A stretch of DNA of 64,000 nucleotides from the NCBI GenBank assembly GCA_003215435.1, contig QCKJ01000004.1, positions 1 through 64,000 of the forward strand, read 5' to 3'. Numbering within the stretch: position 1 is the first letter of the stretch; each line of letters begins with the position of its first letter. The stretch is from Prochlorococcus sp. AG-409-M05. GTDB taxonomy: Bacteria; Cyanobacteriota; Cyanobacteriia; PCC-6307; Cyanobiaceae. Made by a program: the position numbers and the translations under genes. The notes below the pieces were generated by a model. That model was not told the DNA's origin, searched no databases, and saw only the letters and a list, made by a program, of their open reading frames with translations. Of this stretch, positions 1 to 9,008 are shown piece by piece.

Positions 1-2
1 GT

Positions 3-128
3 AAAGAGCTCGCATCCATATCCGTTTATTTAAATACCGGGATAGTCGCTGTGCTCTTCTCTATTGGCTTTATTGCTGCCGCTGTGCTGTTCGCAGCAAT
101 AACTTTTGTCCTGAAGGCATCAGGCTGA
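3..128 (+). CDS. C-terminal fragment of a small membrane protein (truncated by window start)
   Basis: Open frame from the window edge: KELASISVYLNTGIVAVLFSIGFIAAAVLFAAITFVLKASG*; one hydrophobic segment. Confidence 0.4.
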   Translation, partial: KELASISVYLNTGIVAVLFSIGFIAAAVLFAAITFVLKASG

Positions 129-287
129 TGTAGCAGCCTGCTCTTCTGACTTAAGTGCTCTTAAAAATCTCTTACGCTGGCCACTTCCTTCAATATCAAC
201 ATGCCAACCGCATGCAAGGCGATGGTCAGACTCTTCAAAATCAGGAACTGATTCAATCTTAGAGATTTTTTTAGTTGGCTTTTCCAT
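120..287 (-). CDS. Small conserved-type hypothetical protein (MEKPTKKISKIESVPDFEESDHRLACGWHVDIEGSG...)
   Basis: ORF; internal ATG at 287 preferred over the ORF-track start at 347. Confidence 0.45.
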   Translation of the reverse strand: MEKPTKKISKIESVPDFEESDHRLACGWHVDIEGSGQRKRFLRALKSEEQAATSA

Positions 288-775
288 AGACACAGTAAAC
301 AGCAAGAGAATTTCTAAAATCTGCTTTTGGTCTTGCCATGCTAACAAATGCTAGATATGGCGATTATTTAAACAGAAAGATCTCACTAAGTTTATGGCTT
401 AATGAAAAAGAAGCAAATTCAATACGATTAATCCTTCCTCCTTGAGTTTTTAGTTACATTAAAAATACTAACGCAATTGAATTAATTCACCTCTATTTAA
501 TTTCGAGTAAAGGAATAAAAGCAAAGAGGCAAGATCATAATGATCAAAAGGCAATAAAGGATTTTTATTATGCGAGCCTGCTGAAAAGTATTACTAGGTG
601 ATCCTTGCCATCAAGGTGCCTCTATCCAGGTGAAACGATCAGGAGCAGAGAAGTAACCCTTAGCTAAAATCAAAAGTGAAGATGATGTTCCTTTGAATTC
701 ATAAAGTCTTGATTGCAACAAGCATTTCTTCCTTATGGGATGCTTTGCCCCTCATGGGGACTAATATCAACAAAG

Positions 776-849
776 CGGGGCGTGGCGCAGTTTGGTAGCG
801 CGGGTGCTTTGGGAGCACTAGGTCGCAGGTTCGAATCCTGTCGCCCCGA
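776..849 (+). tRNA. tRNA-Pro(UGG)
   Basis: Acceptor CGGGGCG/CGCCCCG, anticodon loop TTTGGGA (anticodon TGG), T-arm CAGGTTCGAATCCTG. Confidence 0.95.
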
Positions 850-881
850 CTGGCTTTTCGGCGATCTTAAATTGGGACTGG

Positions 882-924
882 GCCCTCATTGGGCCATCCT
901 GAGCGATTGGTTGTGAGGGCTTTC
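882..924 (+). terminator. Possible terminator downstream of tRNA-Pro
   Basis: Inverted repeat GCCCTCA...TGAGGGC followed by TTTCTGTTTC; weak. Confidence 0.3.
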
Positions 925-1101
925 TGTTTCTTCCTGGAATGCACGGAAGAACAAGCTTTCTGATATTGAGATAGCTGCATTCAACGTTCACGCCGCCCAA
1001 GTCCACAACGCTACTTATGCCCAGTGGAGTAATAAGTCGAGAGTGGAAGACTCACTGCAACGGGCGATACGATTTAGAAATCTCACTGATAAAAAAATAA
1101 A

Positions 1102-1473
1102 ATGAGCAATGAGATCACAGCTGAACATGCCAAGAAAGCTCAGGGAGAAGCTGAATGGGCCTATGAGAAGGCAAAGGAAAAGTTCTACTACTCAATGTTG
1201 GAAGTCGTTTTCCTAAGAATCAAAAGTCATCTCAGCGAACAAGGCTTAAAGAAAGTCATGGAGATGGATGAGAGAAGGAATAACAACGAAAACTTGGGGG
1301 TGGAATTTAGTCAAAAGACGTGGGTAGCTTTAGCAGAGTCTTGGGCAAGTGCAGAAGGTCTAGCAATGACCAAAATTGCAGATCTATATGGGCTGGAGAT
1401 AGCTGACTTGGATATGTCTAAGATCTCTCCTTATGAAGAGAAAGATTGTGAGGATGATTGTTCTTGTTGCTAG
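1102..1473 (+). CDS. Hypothetical protein with Cys-rich C-terminus (DCEDDCSCC)
   Basis: ATG-initiated 123 aa ORF, acidic, Cys cluster at the end. Confidence 0.7.
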   Translation: MSNEITAEHAKKAQGEAEWAYEKAKEKFYYSMLEVVFLRIKSHLSEQGLKKVMEMDERRNNNENLGVEFSQKTWVALAESWASAEGLAMTKIADLYGLEIADLDMSKISPYEEKDCEDDCSCC

Positions 1474-1512
1474 ATGATCAACTTACTGAAAGCACGCTAT
1501 AAAAGTTGGGTT

Positions 1513-1581
1513 CATATGTCTTGGGTGCACAGGCTGGTAATACAAGCGCAGCAAGTAGTGGCAGTAGTAAGCGTTTCATTT
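1513..1581 (+). repeat. Degenerate direct repeat copy 1
   Basis: CATATGTCTTGGGTGCACAGGCTGGTAATACAAGC... matches 3230-3298. Confidence 0.6.
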
Positions 1582-1787
1582 ATTTCGAGCTTGGTAAAGA
1601 TCCTTGTAATAACAACATTCATCACCACAAAGAAAATGCGGAGACTTTGATTCTTCTGAAGGGAAATAGGCTCGACCTTCTTTCACTTTTATATTGCGTG
1701 CACCATAGAGCTCAATTAAATTTAGTAATTAGCCTAGAGATGCTAGATAAAAAACACTTTTTTGAATGCTATTGAATTCTGGATCAT

Positions 1788-2552
1788 TCAAGGTGCCTCC
1801 ATTTTATTTTGCACGCTAATTGACTCACTAAACCCTGAAGCAAGTATTCCTGTAGGGATTGCTATAGCTCCAATTCCCATAAGGGATGTTACCGATGCAA
1901 TCGTTTTTCCAAGTGCTGTAACTGGGATTGAGTCGCCATAGCCAACAGCGCTTACGGTTGTAATAGACCACCATAGGCATCTAGGAATAGACCCAAGTAA
2001 TTCTGGTTGAATAGATGACTCCGCAAGATACATAAAAGTGCTGCTGATTAGCAATAGCAATACTGTATAAAAGGTTGATATTTGTAGTTCTTGACTCCTT
2101 GATCTAAGTGCATAGTTAAAGTGAAAAATACTTTGCTTGAATTTTTCATTTCTTCCAATTTTTAGTATTCGAAGTAGACGAATAATTCTTAGAATCTTCA
2201 ATTCGTTGCGAACACCTATAAATGACGGGATGATTGCGATCGCATCTATAATTGCCATTGGCGAAATCATGTAGCGCAAAACACCCTTTACTCCTTTTCC
2301 ATATTTATCTTCAAGAGGTGCCACCCATAAGCGGAAAATGTATTCAATACAAAACAAACCACCAATAATCCAATCTAATAGGTCTATTTGGTCTCCAAAT
2401 TTATAATCGATTGAATTTTCAGTAACTATGACTGCAAAAAAGATCGAAATAAAGATGGTGAGTCCACATATTTTATTGAATAAAGAAGTTCTGCTTCCTG
2501 GAGTTTTGTTCACTATCTGTTCATAGATTCTTAGACGGAGGTCATTCATCAC
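1788..2552 (-). CDS. Voltage-gated potassium channel-like ion transport protein
   Basis: S4-like LKILRIIRLLRILKIGR and selectivity filter TTVSAVGYGDSIP; multiple TM segments. Confidence 0.88.
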   Translation of the reverse strand: MMNDLRLRIYEQIVNKTPGSRTSLFNKICGLTIFISIFFAVIVTENSIDYKFGDQIDLLDWIIGGLFCIEYIFRLWVAPLEDKYGKGVKGVLRYMISPMAIIDAIAIIPSFIGVRNELKILRIIRLLRILKIGRNEKFKQSIFHFNYALRSRSQELQISTFYTVLLLLISSTFMYLAESSIQPELLGSIPRCLWWSITTVSAVGYGDSIPVTALGKTIASVTSLMGIGAIAIPTGILASGFSESISVQNKMEAP

Positions 2553-2765
2553 TACCTAAACGTTTAAACAAGTTTCTCTTAAGTTAGTCAAATCATGCAA
2601 ATGTTCATGCAAGTCAAATAATTCCAACAAAAAGATTGACACAAGTGAATCTGTTGTGTGCTATTTGCCTATAAAAGACTCTAAGTCCAAGCGGTGTTGA
2701 ATTGCACTGAATAGATCCACTGGCGGAGGCATTAAAAGGCCTTTGTCATTTGGTTATAAAGGAGC

Positions 2766-2936
2766 ATGACTGACTTCGTTTGGATAAAGCTTAAGAACCT
2801 TGCTAGAGCTGATGGTCTCAAAAGAATATATTGTCTGGCTATATTTATAAAAAGGTTTGACGGACAAAAACCAAGTTTTGACGCTCCTCGCAGAAAAGGA
2901 TCTAGTCAGAGCCTTCAGTTAGTGTCCGCCACCTAA
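2766..2936 (+). CDS. Possible small basic protein (56 aa)
   Basis: ATG preceded by AAAGGAGC; MTDFVWIKLKNLARADGLKRIYCLAIFIKRFDGQKPSFDAPRRKGSSQSLQLVSAT*; not in the supplied ORF track. Confidence 0.25.
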   Translation: MTDFVWIKLKNLARADGLKRIYCLAIFIKRFDGQKPSFDAPRRKGSSQSLQLVSAT

Positions 2937-3229
2937 GGGCAAGGCAGTAGAGACTCAGACCAGAGATAGGAGTAAGAGAAGGCTTATTATTACAATCTGA
3001 GCTTCTTTTTAGTCTAACCAGCTGCTTTTCCTTCTAAACCTTTAAGGCCTAATAACTTCACCTCTGGCTTTATCTAAGCCAGTTCAATCCCTAAAATTGT
3101 TCTGTTTTTCAGTCTTTATAAAGCAACATTTAGCAGGAACCCTTCATGTAACCGCGTGATGCATCCCTGTCCTTCTCGAACATAAAAATAAATACCCCCC
3201 CCAAGAGAAGAAATCTTTCTCGTAGGATC

Positions 3230-3298
3230 CATATATCTTGGGTGCACAGGTTGGCAATAAAAGCTAATCGATAATAGAAGTTATAAGCATTTCATCTT
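3230..3298 (+). repeat. Degenerate direct repeat copy 2
   Basis: CATATATCTTGGGTGCACAGGTTGGCAATAAAAGC... matches 1513-1581. Confidence 0.6.
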
Positions 3299-3450
3299 TT
3301 CATTATATTTTTGATATAAAAGTAGAAGCTTATTCTGTGAAAGAAACGGAACTGAACATGCGACGATTACTCCTTGCAACGCCGTTGCCCTATATGACCT
3401 TGTTAGATCAGCTTATGCAAAAGATTAAAACAATGTGCTAATTTATATTA

Positions 3451-4638
3451 TTGCAGCATTTATTTATGCAGGGTTTTATATCGGGTTTCAAAGACTTTAC
3501 GAGGCCTTTAAGGCTTTACTATCCTACTGTAATTAGGTTACTCTTGCTAAGAAAGATAATACTTTTAGTTGATTATTTGATCACCTATCGATTAGTAAAG
3601 ATCGGCTTAATAAATAAGATTGAATCTGTAATTGTTCCATGTGATCTAAAATCCAAGATCTACGTATACCCATATTATTTACGAATGCTTGCCGCTAGAA
3701 CATATTCATTAATGAGATCTAAATTATTGCCTGCTAAAAGTCCTAAGCTTAATAATATGAATAATATAGTACTTCAAGGACTTGATAAAGAAGGCCATTG
3801 CAATAAGGCACCATTACAAATACCAATTAAGACCTGTGAGAAAGTAATTAGTTTCTTTTCTAATCAACCTTCATATTTTGGTCATGGTTATGATGCAAGT
3901 GTTGGAGGTAAAAAAGAATCATTAGCATCATTGAAAAGAAATAATCAACCTCTTCCAAAATATATTTCTTATAGTTATGGCGTGCAGTTTAATTGTTTTG
4001 AACTTCTTGATTTGATTATACAGCCGACTATTATCGATATTGCTCATTCCTATTTAGGCTGCATCCCTAAGATCGAATATATAAATACTTTCTGGACTCT
4101 TCCTTCAGATGAAGTGGCTTGGCTTTCAGATTTTCATCGAGATATGGATGATTATCTTTGTCTAACTGTTATAATTAATTGGACTAATACAATTAAAAAT
4201 AATTCTGGAACTAGATATATTAAAGGAACTCATCGCCCATCTCCAGAGCTTACAGTTAAGCTTAAAGATTCCATGGAATTAATCTTCTCAGCTCAAAAGA
4301 TTAATTCATTAACTGATGAGAAGATGTTTGATTTATTTAGAGCTTCTTCTTTTCCTGGCTATCAACAAAATACAAGGTATGAAAATATTTTTTCAAAGCC
4401 TGATGATTATTTAACATCATCAGGGAGACAAGGAACAATTTGTTTTCAAAATAATGAAGGTTTACATTGTGGTCCAAAATTTGAGGGCGAGCGTTTAATC
4501 AGTTGGGTCCGTTATGGAAATTCTGGTGGAGTTCCTGGAAGAACTGTAGACATGCAAGATGTGGCATTTCTACCAGAACACAAAGATATAATCAGGTTAA
4601 ATGAATATGGATTTTTGCTTGAAGAATTATTTTCTTAA
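3451..4638 (+). CDS. Phytanoyl-CoA dioxygenase (PhyH)-like Fe(II)/2-oxoglutarate oxygenase
   Basis: HxD motif in FHRDMDD, distal His in EGLHCG followed by ERLISWVRY; start codon uncertain. Confidence 0.65.
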   Translation: MQHLFMQGFISGFKDFTRPLRLYYPTVIRLLLLRKIILLVDYLITYRLVKIGLINKIESVIVPCDLKSKIYVYPYYLRMLAARTYSLMRSKLLPAKSPKLNNMNNIVLQGLDKEGHCNKAPLQIPIKTCEKVISFFSNQPSYFGHGYDASVGGKKESLASLKRNNQPLPKYISYSYGVQFNCFELLDLIIQPTIIDIAHSYLGCIPKIEYINTFWTLPSDEVAWLSDFHRDMDDYLCLTVIINWTNTIKNNSGTRYIKGTHRPSPELTVKLKDSMELIFSAQKINSLTDEKMFDLFRASSFPGYQQNTRYENIFSKPDDYLTSSGRQGTICFQNNEGLHCGPKFEGERLISWVRYGNSGGVPGRTVDMQDVAFLPEHKDIIRLNEYGFLLEELFS

Positions 4639-4814
4639 CTTTTTACATATTTAAATTTGATATATGAAAACCATATTAATTTGAAAGGATCTGCCAAAAC
4701 TTTGAGTTCCATTTTACGTGCCAGAGATTATTGTAAAGTTGTTCCTCCATAAGCAAGATAGGAAAAGTAAATCTCCAAAAAATTTGCATTTAATCATCAT
4801 GGCAAAGAAATTTG

Positions 4815-4841
4815 GGAGTGGGCAAAAAATTTGCTCACTCC
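4815..4841. other. Strong intergenic hairpin
   Basis: GGAGTGGGCAAA-AAA-TTTGCTCACTCC, 12 bp with a single G:U; no T-run follows on the + strand. Confidence 0.5.
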
Positions 4842-4923
4842 TCTCATGTTCCTAAATGACATCTCATAGATCTGTAGACTTATTGCTATGAGTTAAAACC
4901 TTATTGGTGCTAATAGCTTCCCA

Positions 4924-4979
4924 CGTCCTTTGGAAGAACTAAATCAAGGGTCTAATCGTGTCACCTCGACTGGTTTCTC
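4924..4979 (+). repeat. Degenerate tRNA-Pro 3' fragment A (candidate att remnant)
   Basis: CGTCCTTTGGAAGAACTAAATCAAGGGTCTAATCGTGTCACCTCGACTGGTTTCTC aligns to tRNA-Pro anticodon arm through 3' end plus flank, roughly three quarters identical. Confidence 0.75.
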
Positions 4980-5044
4980 AATCATTAGAGCAAGTACTGC
5001 TATTGATTTACTGCCGAAAAGGTATTGAACAAAAACCTAATTAA

Positions 5045-5317
5045 CTATCCATAAATTTTCGCGACAATCGGACCAGCCTGCTCGTCTGTAAATACTGGAG
5101 TTGTCTCCCACTCCATAAATTCGCCCCAGTCAGCTGCATGCTCATATAAAGATGTTGGATCATCCGTTTCAACTAATATCCAGCCTTCTAAAGACCCTGG
5201 GCCGTGATAACGGCCCAGCATATTTGCCCTGGGGTAAGGAGCTTGCGTCGCTAAGAATTTCCTTGCAGCTTGCTCGTGGTAACCAGTTTTAAATTTCCAG
5301 TGCTGTATGTAGTGCAT
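5045..5317 (-). CDS. DUF3303-like protein
   Basis: MHYIQHWKFKTGYHEQA...GWILVETDDPTSLYEHAADWGEFMEWETTPVFTDEQA. Confidence 0.75.
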   Translation of the reverse strand: MHYIQHWKFKTGYHEQAARKFLATQAPYPRANMLGRYHGPGSLEGWILVETDDPTSLYEHAADWGEFMEWETTPVFTDEQAGPIVAKIYG

Positions 5318-5441
5318 TGATCAAGTTGGTTTTGAACGATTCAACCACAGTTTGCCACTTAGTACATATAGAGGCAAAAGTTATATTGTCAATTAAAGAA
5401 AAAATTTCTAAATCTCTTTTCTTTAGAAGTACCTGGCCAAA

Positions 5442-5467
5442 AGTTCGGATCCTGTCGGTGCTACTGG
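5442..5467 (+). repeat. Degenerate tRNA-Pro 3' fragment B (T-loop to 3' flank)
   Basis: AGTTCGGATCCTGTCGGTGCTACTGG vs GGTTCGAATCCTGTCGCCCCGACTGG. Confidence 0.6.
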
Positions 5468-5571
5468 TTGTTTAAGGGTAAAAATGTAGCAGACAGAAAA
5501 AGAGTATGAAAGCTTTGCTCCTTTCTAATGTTGGATTTTTCTGCTATTCAAAAGTAAGTTGATTTTATCTG

Positions 5572-5799
5572 ATGCTTAGAACAACCGAAAAAAAAGCACT
5601 CACACGTCTCTTCCTTTTGGGAGTGGGGGCTCCAATTGGACTAGATAGGTTTTATGAAGGAGATATGACAGGGGGATTTCTTGCAATTATTGGATTTTTA
5701 CTAGCAGCCATAACTGTTTTTGGATTGTTGATTTGGATTTTCCCTTTCGTTTCAAAAACGTTTAGGTTGCTGAGAGAATTTGAGACCTCGGATGAATAA
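5572..5799 (+). CDS. TM2 domain-containing protein
   Basis: GAPIGLDRFYEGDMTGGFLAIIGFLLAAITVFGLLIWIF two-TM pattern. Confidence 0.75.
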   Translation: MLRTTEKKALTRLFLLGVGAPIGLDRFYEGDMTGGFLAIIGFLLAAITVFGLLIWIFPFVSKTFRLLREFETSDE

Positions 5800-5897
5800 T
5801 GCCTAGAAAGAACTAGCTCATTTATTCGAACGATCTAGGTGAATAGGCCCTATTGAGTTAAAGAAGCAATCACTTGCTAAATAGTCACTAATAGCAT

Positions 5898-6173
5898 TCA
5901 GTTTTTTCTAATTTGTCTATTTTGTGAACTATTCATATCCACTGTTTCCAGTCTGCAATCCTCGGCTTTGGGGAGTTGCAACCAACCACTCGTCCACTTT
6001 GAGTGAGTTTTTAATTCATCCCAAGAGACCCTGATTAGAAGTTCTTTTCTATTAACTGCAAATAGTTCTACCCATCTCTCAGTCCCTTTCCCGCCAAATT
6101 GTTTTAGTTCAAAGTGTCGGTAACCTTCACGCCTTTTTGTAGACGTCCAAGCTTTATTAGGTGGCCACCTCAT
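5898..6173 (-). CDS. Trp-rich small protein, TIGR02450-like
   Basis: RWPPNKAWTSTKRREGYRHFELKQFGGKGTERWVELFAV. Confidence 0.8.
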   Translation of the reverse strand: MRWPPNKAWTSTKRREGYRHFELKQFGGKGTERWVELFAVNRKELLIRVSWDELKTHSKWTSGWLQLPKAEDCRLETVDMNSSQNRQIRKN

Positions 6174-6187
6174 AGTTTTTTAAAAGG

Positions 6188-7156
6188 CTAAGACCTTAAA
6201 CTAACACCTAATAAATGTAAACGATCTAAGGATCTCCTCATTTCTGAATCAAATTCTCGTTGCGAAAGATTATCTAAAGATTCATAAATAGATATTCTTT
6301 TAGAACGGAAAACAAGCCCATGCTGTCTAGCTCTATCGCTTTGATATTCATCACCTGACTCTGGCAAAGAATATGGTACTTCTGACCTGTCTAATCCAGA
6401 ATCCCTAGCAATATTCCACTGTAGAGAGATCTGCTTTTCAGATTTAACTCCATGAAATTCTGCCAGAAGAAGTAAAAACTGGTTAAATCCAATAGGGTCA
6501 GCTGAGACGTTATAAATACCATTTCGATTCAAAATAATACTTTTAACTGCAAAGTCAACTAAATCTCTTACATCTAACAATTGAATCTGCCTCTTTTTAT
6601 CATCAGAAAATACAATTGGTCGGGCGAGATTAGAAATCAGATCTGACCAAAACTTCAATCTTAATGTATGATCGTATGGACCAATTAATATACATGGTCT
6701 GAGAATAAGTAATTGTTTATCAAAAAAAGACCTGTAAATAGATTCACACTTAGATTTATTTAGCGAATAGTTAACGTTAAGGTGTACAGAATCTTGCAAT
6801 TCAGTTTCATTAACAGTAGGGGAGTTTTCATCTATTCTAGGAAAAGAATTCTTGTAGACATATGCCGTAGATAAGAAGCAAGTTTTAGCAATCGAGTCTC
6901 CCAAGACTTGAACAACTGCTTCACTTTGACGAGGTGTATAGCAACAAGTATCTATTAACCAGTCATAATTATTTTTTACAAGTCTAGATAGATCTTCCTT
7001 TTTATTCCTATCTCCCAATACCTCATCAAGTTCTAGATCTTTTTCAATTGGATTAATGCCTCTGTGGAAAACAGTCAATTCATGACCTAATTCAATAAGT
7101 TTTCTAGAAAGCAATTTTCCTTGAAAACGTGTACCACCAATAATTAAAATCTTCAT
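6188..7156 (-). CDS. NAD-dependent epimerase/dehydratase (SDR)
   Basis: N-terminal KILIIGGTRFQGKLLSRKLIELGHELTVFHRG. Confidence 0.85.
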   Translation of the reverse strand: MKILIIGGTRFQGKLLSRKLIELGHELTVFHRGINPIEKDLELDEVLGDRNKKEDLSRLVKNNYDWLIDTCCYTPRQSEAVVQVLGDSIAKTCFLSTAYVYKNSFPRIDENSPTVNETELQDSVHLNVNYSLNKSKCESIYRSFFDKQLLILRPCILIGPYDHTLRLKFWSDLISNLARPIVFSDDKKRQIQLLDVRDLVDFAVKSIILNRNGIYNVSADPIGFNQFLLLLAEFHGVKSEKQISLQWNIARDSGLDRSEVPYSLPESGDEYQSDRARQHGLVFRSKRISIYESLDNLSQREFDSEMRRSLDRLHLLGVSLRS

Positions 7157-7224
7157 AAAGAGAATATGAAAAATGAAGATTCATAATTGAATTCTAATCT
7201 GGCGTATAACATGTCTAAGGAAAA

Positions 7225-7998
7225 TCAAGTGGAGTGGCTAGAGGTATAAGAGAGAACACGTTCTACAACAGATTCACTTTTACCAGCTATTAAGCCATTA
7301 TGAGTTAATCCAGGCTGACCAAAAAATATTTCTTTACCATCAAGATCCTTCAATGTGCCTCCCGCTTCACTTAAAATCAATTTTGGTGCCGCCAAATCCC
7401 AATCTCTAGGATTCATATCTTTAAAAAATAAATCCACAGTGGAGTCTGCAACCCTACATATTTTCAGGCCAATAGAACCAGACTCAATATAAGTAGGTAT
7501 CTTAAAGTCATTTATTAAGCTCTTAACAAACCCACTAGGCACTGGAGAGTTATCTATTATTGAATTGATATTACTATTTTCTGATAACTTTATCTTTATT
7601 CGCCTATCATTATGCCAGGCACCTTCGCCTCTAATAGCAGAAAAATATTCTTGAGTCTCTGGTGCATATATACAGCTTGAAATTACTTGAGAGTTTTGTA
7701 TTAATGCTACTTGACTAACCCAGCCTGAGAAACCTTCAGAATAACTTCTTGTCCCATCAATAGGGTCTATTATTATATATTTAGGATACTGATTGTTATC
7801 TATTTTGTTATCTTCTTCGCTAACAATTGGTAAATCATATGCTTTGGAAAGTTCCTTTATAAGAAATGAATGAGCTATCTTATCTGCATTGGATTTGAAT
7901 TGCTCTCCTTCCCAATACCCCTGGCTTCTCATGCACTGAGGAATTGATAAAAGTTTATCTCCACATTCTGCTAAAATATTCCTAAAGCTTACGTCCAT
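7225..7998 (-). CDS. Inositol monophosphatase / CysQ-like phosphatase family protein
   Basis: EEDN, DPIDGTRSY and DWDLAAPKLILSEAGG motifs. Confidence 0.85.
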   Translation of the reverse strand: MDVSFRNILAECGDKLLSIPQCMRSQGYWEGEQFKSNADKIAHSFLIKELSKAYDLPIVSEEDNKIDNNQYPKYIIIDPIDGTRSYSEGFSGWVSQVALIQNSQVISSCIYAPETQEYFSAIRGEGAWHNDRRIKIKLSENSNINSIIDNSPVPSGFVKSLINDFKIPTYIESGSIGLKICRVADSTVDLFFKDMNPRDWDLAAPKLILSEAGGTLKDLDGKEIFFGQPGLTHNGLIAGKSESVVERVLSYTSSHST

Positions 7999-8000
7999 CT

Positions 8001-9008
8001 TTATAGGATCTTATAATTTTTAAATTGATCTAATGACATAAATTGGTCGGATGTATGTCTAATCATAACCACATTTTCTTCCCAAGAACCAAAACCTTGA
8101 AAATCTTCAGGAGCCAATGCCAATTGTAAAAGTCCGCCAAGCTCATCAAAGCCTGCAGCAATTGTTAGAGTAGTAGATGTACTAAATCGGGGATTTATTT
8201 CAAAAACAACTGGCTTACCGTCCTTATCTAACTTTAACTGGACATTAAATGGACCATTTGCCCTAAAGTTGTCTTGTATAGATTTGCATAAATCGATTAT
8301 TAATTTATTTCTCTCAGTCACAGCAATTTTTGTGACTCCAACCTTTGAAACTATCTTTTTTGGTATCACATCATAGAGTGTACCATCTCTCCAAGCTACA
8401 ACACTAACCGTATATTCATCTCCAGGGATGTAAGGCTGTACAATTAATTCCTCGGTAGAATAAATGCTTGATTTAATAAATTTATTTAGTTCTTCTTCTG
8501 AGTTAACCAAGCCAATCCCCCTACTACCTCGACCTACCCTTGGCTTTAAAAAAAGAGGGTATTTTTTATCAGATTTAATATCAGAGAGAAGAAAAGATCT
8601 AGCACAACTAATTCCAACATTCAAGAGGGCATCCATACATTTAAGTTTATCTAAGCAAATCTTTGTAAAATCTAGCCTTGGCTGTATTACCTTTAATGAA
8701 GGGGTCTCTAATTCTAGAGTTTTTATTAGTTCTTCGTCAACAATACTAATAAGAGCGTCTACAGATTCTTTCTTGCAGATATTGCTTAAAGAATGTAGAA
8801 ATTCAGGAGAGTCTCCTCTAGGTACTAAATAAGATTTGTCAGACAAGTAAAAAGCAGGGGAAAACTTTTGCATATCTACTGTAATTATTCGGGCACCATA
8901 ATTACGTAGAATGGATATCATTCCTGCAGGTGCAGGTCCACCTGCTCCTGTTAACAAGATTGTTCTCCCTTTTAGATCATGTTTAAAGGTATTTTTCATA
9001 TCTAGCAA
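8001..9008 (-). CDS. ATP-grasp domain protein (CarB-like fold)
   Basis: Preceding Rossmann-like ILLTGAGGPAPAGM, PLFLKPRVGRGSRGIGLV, EINPRFSTSTTLTIAAG. Confidence 0.85.
   Translation of the reverse strand: MLDMKNTFKHDLKGRTILLTGAGGPAPAGMISILRNYGARIITVDMQKFSPAFYLSDKSYLVPRGDSPEFLHSLSNICKKESVDALISIVDEELIKTLELETPSLKVIQPRLDFTKICLDKLKCMDALLNVGISCARSFLLSDIKSDKKYPLFLKPRVGRGSRGIGLVNSEEELNKFIKSSIYSTEELIVQPYIPGDEYTVSVVAWRDGTLYDVIPKKIVSKVGVTKIAVTERNKLIIDLCKSIQDNFRANGPFNVQLKLDKDGKPVVFEINPRFSTSTTLTIAAGFDELGGLLQLALAPEDFQGFGSWEENVVMIRHTSDQFMSLDQFKNYKIL

Noticed and set aside
713-916. 67-aa + ORF and overlapping 62-aa - ORF across tRNA-Pro
   Set aside because: Both overlap the tRNA gene; spurious translations of it
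1506-1775. 89-aa ORF in the island
   Set aside because: No recognised domain or ribosome site; overlaps a degenerate repeat and looks like gene debris, so not listed as a CDS
3120-3186. Frame ending RNPSCNRVMHPCPSRT*, reminiscent of a Cys-containing small peptide
   Set aside because: No ATG/GTG/TTG upstream in frame; could be debris, cannot support a call
8464-8832. 122-aa ORF antisense to the ATP-grasp gene
   Set aside because: Fully antisense to a motif-bearing CDS
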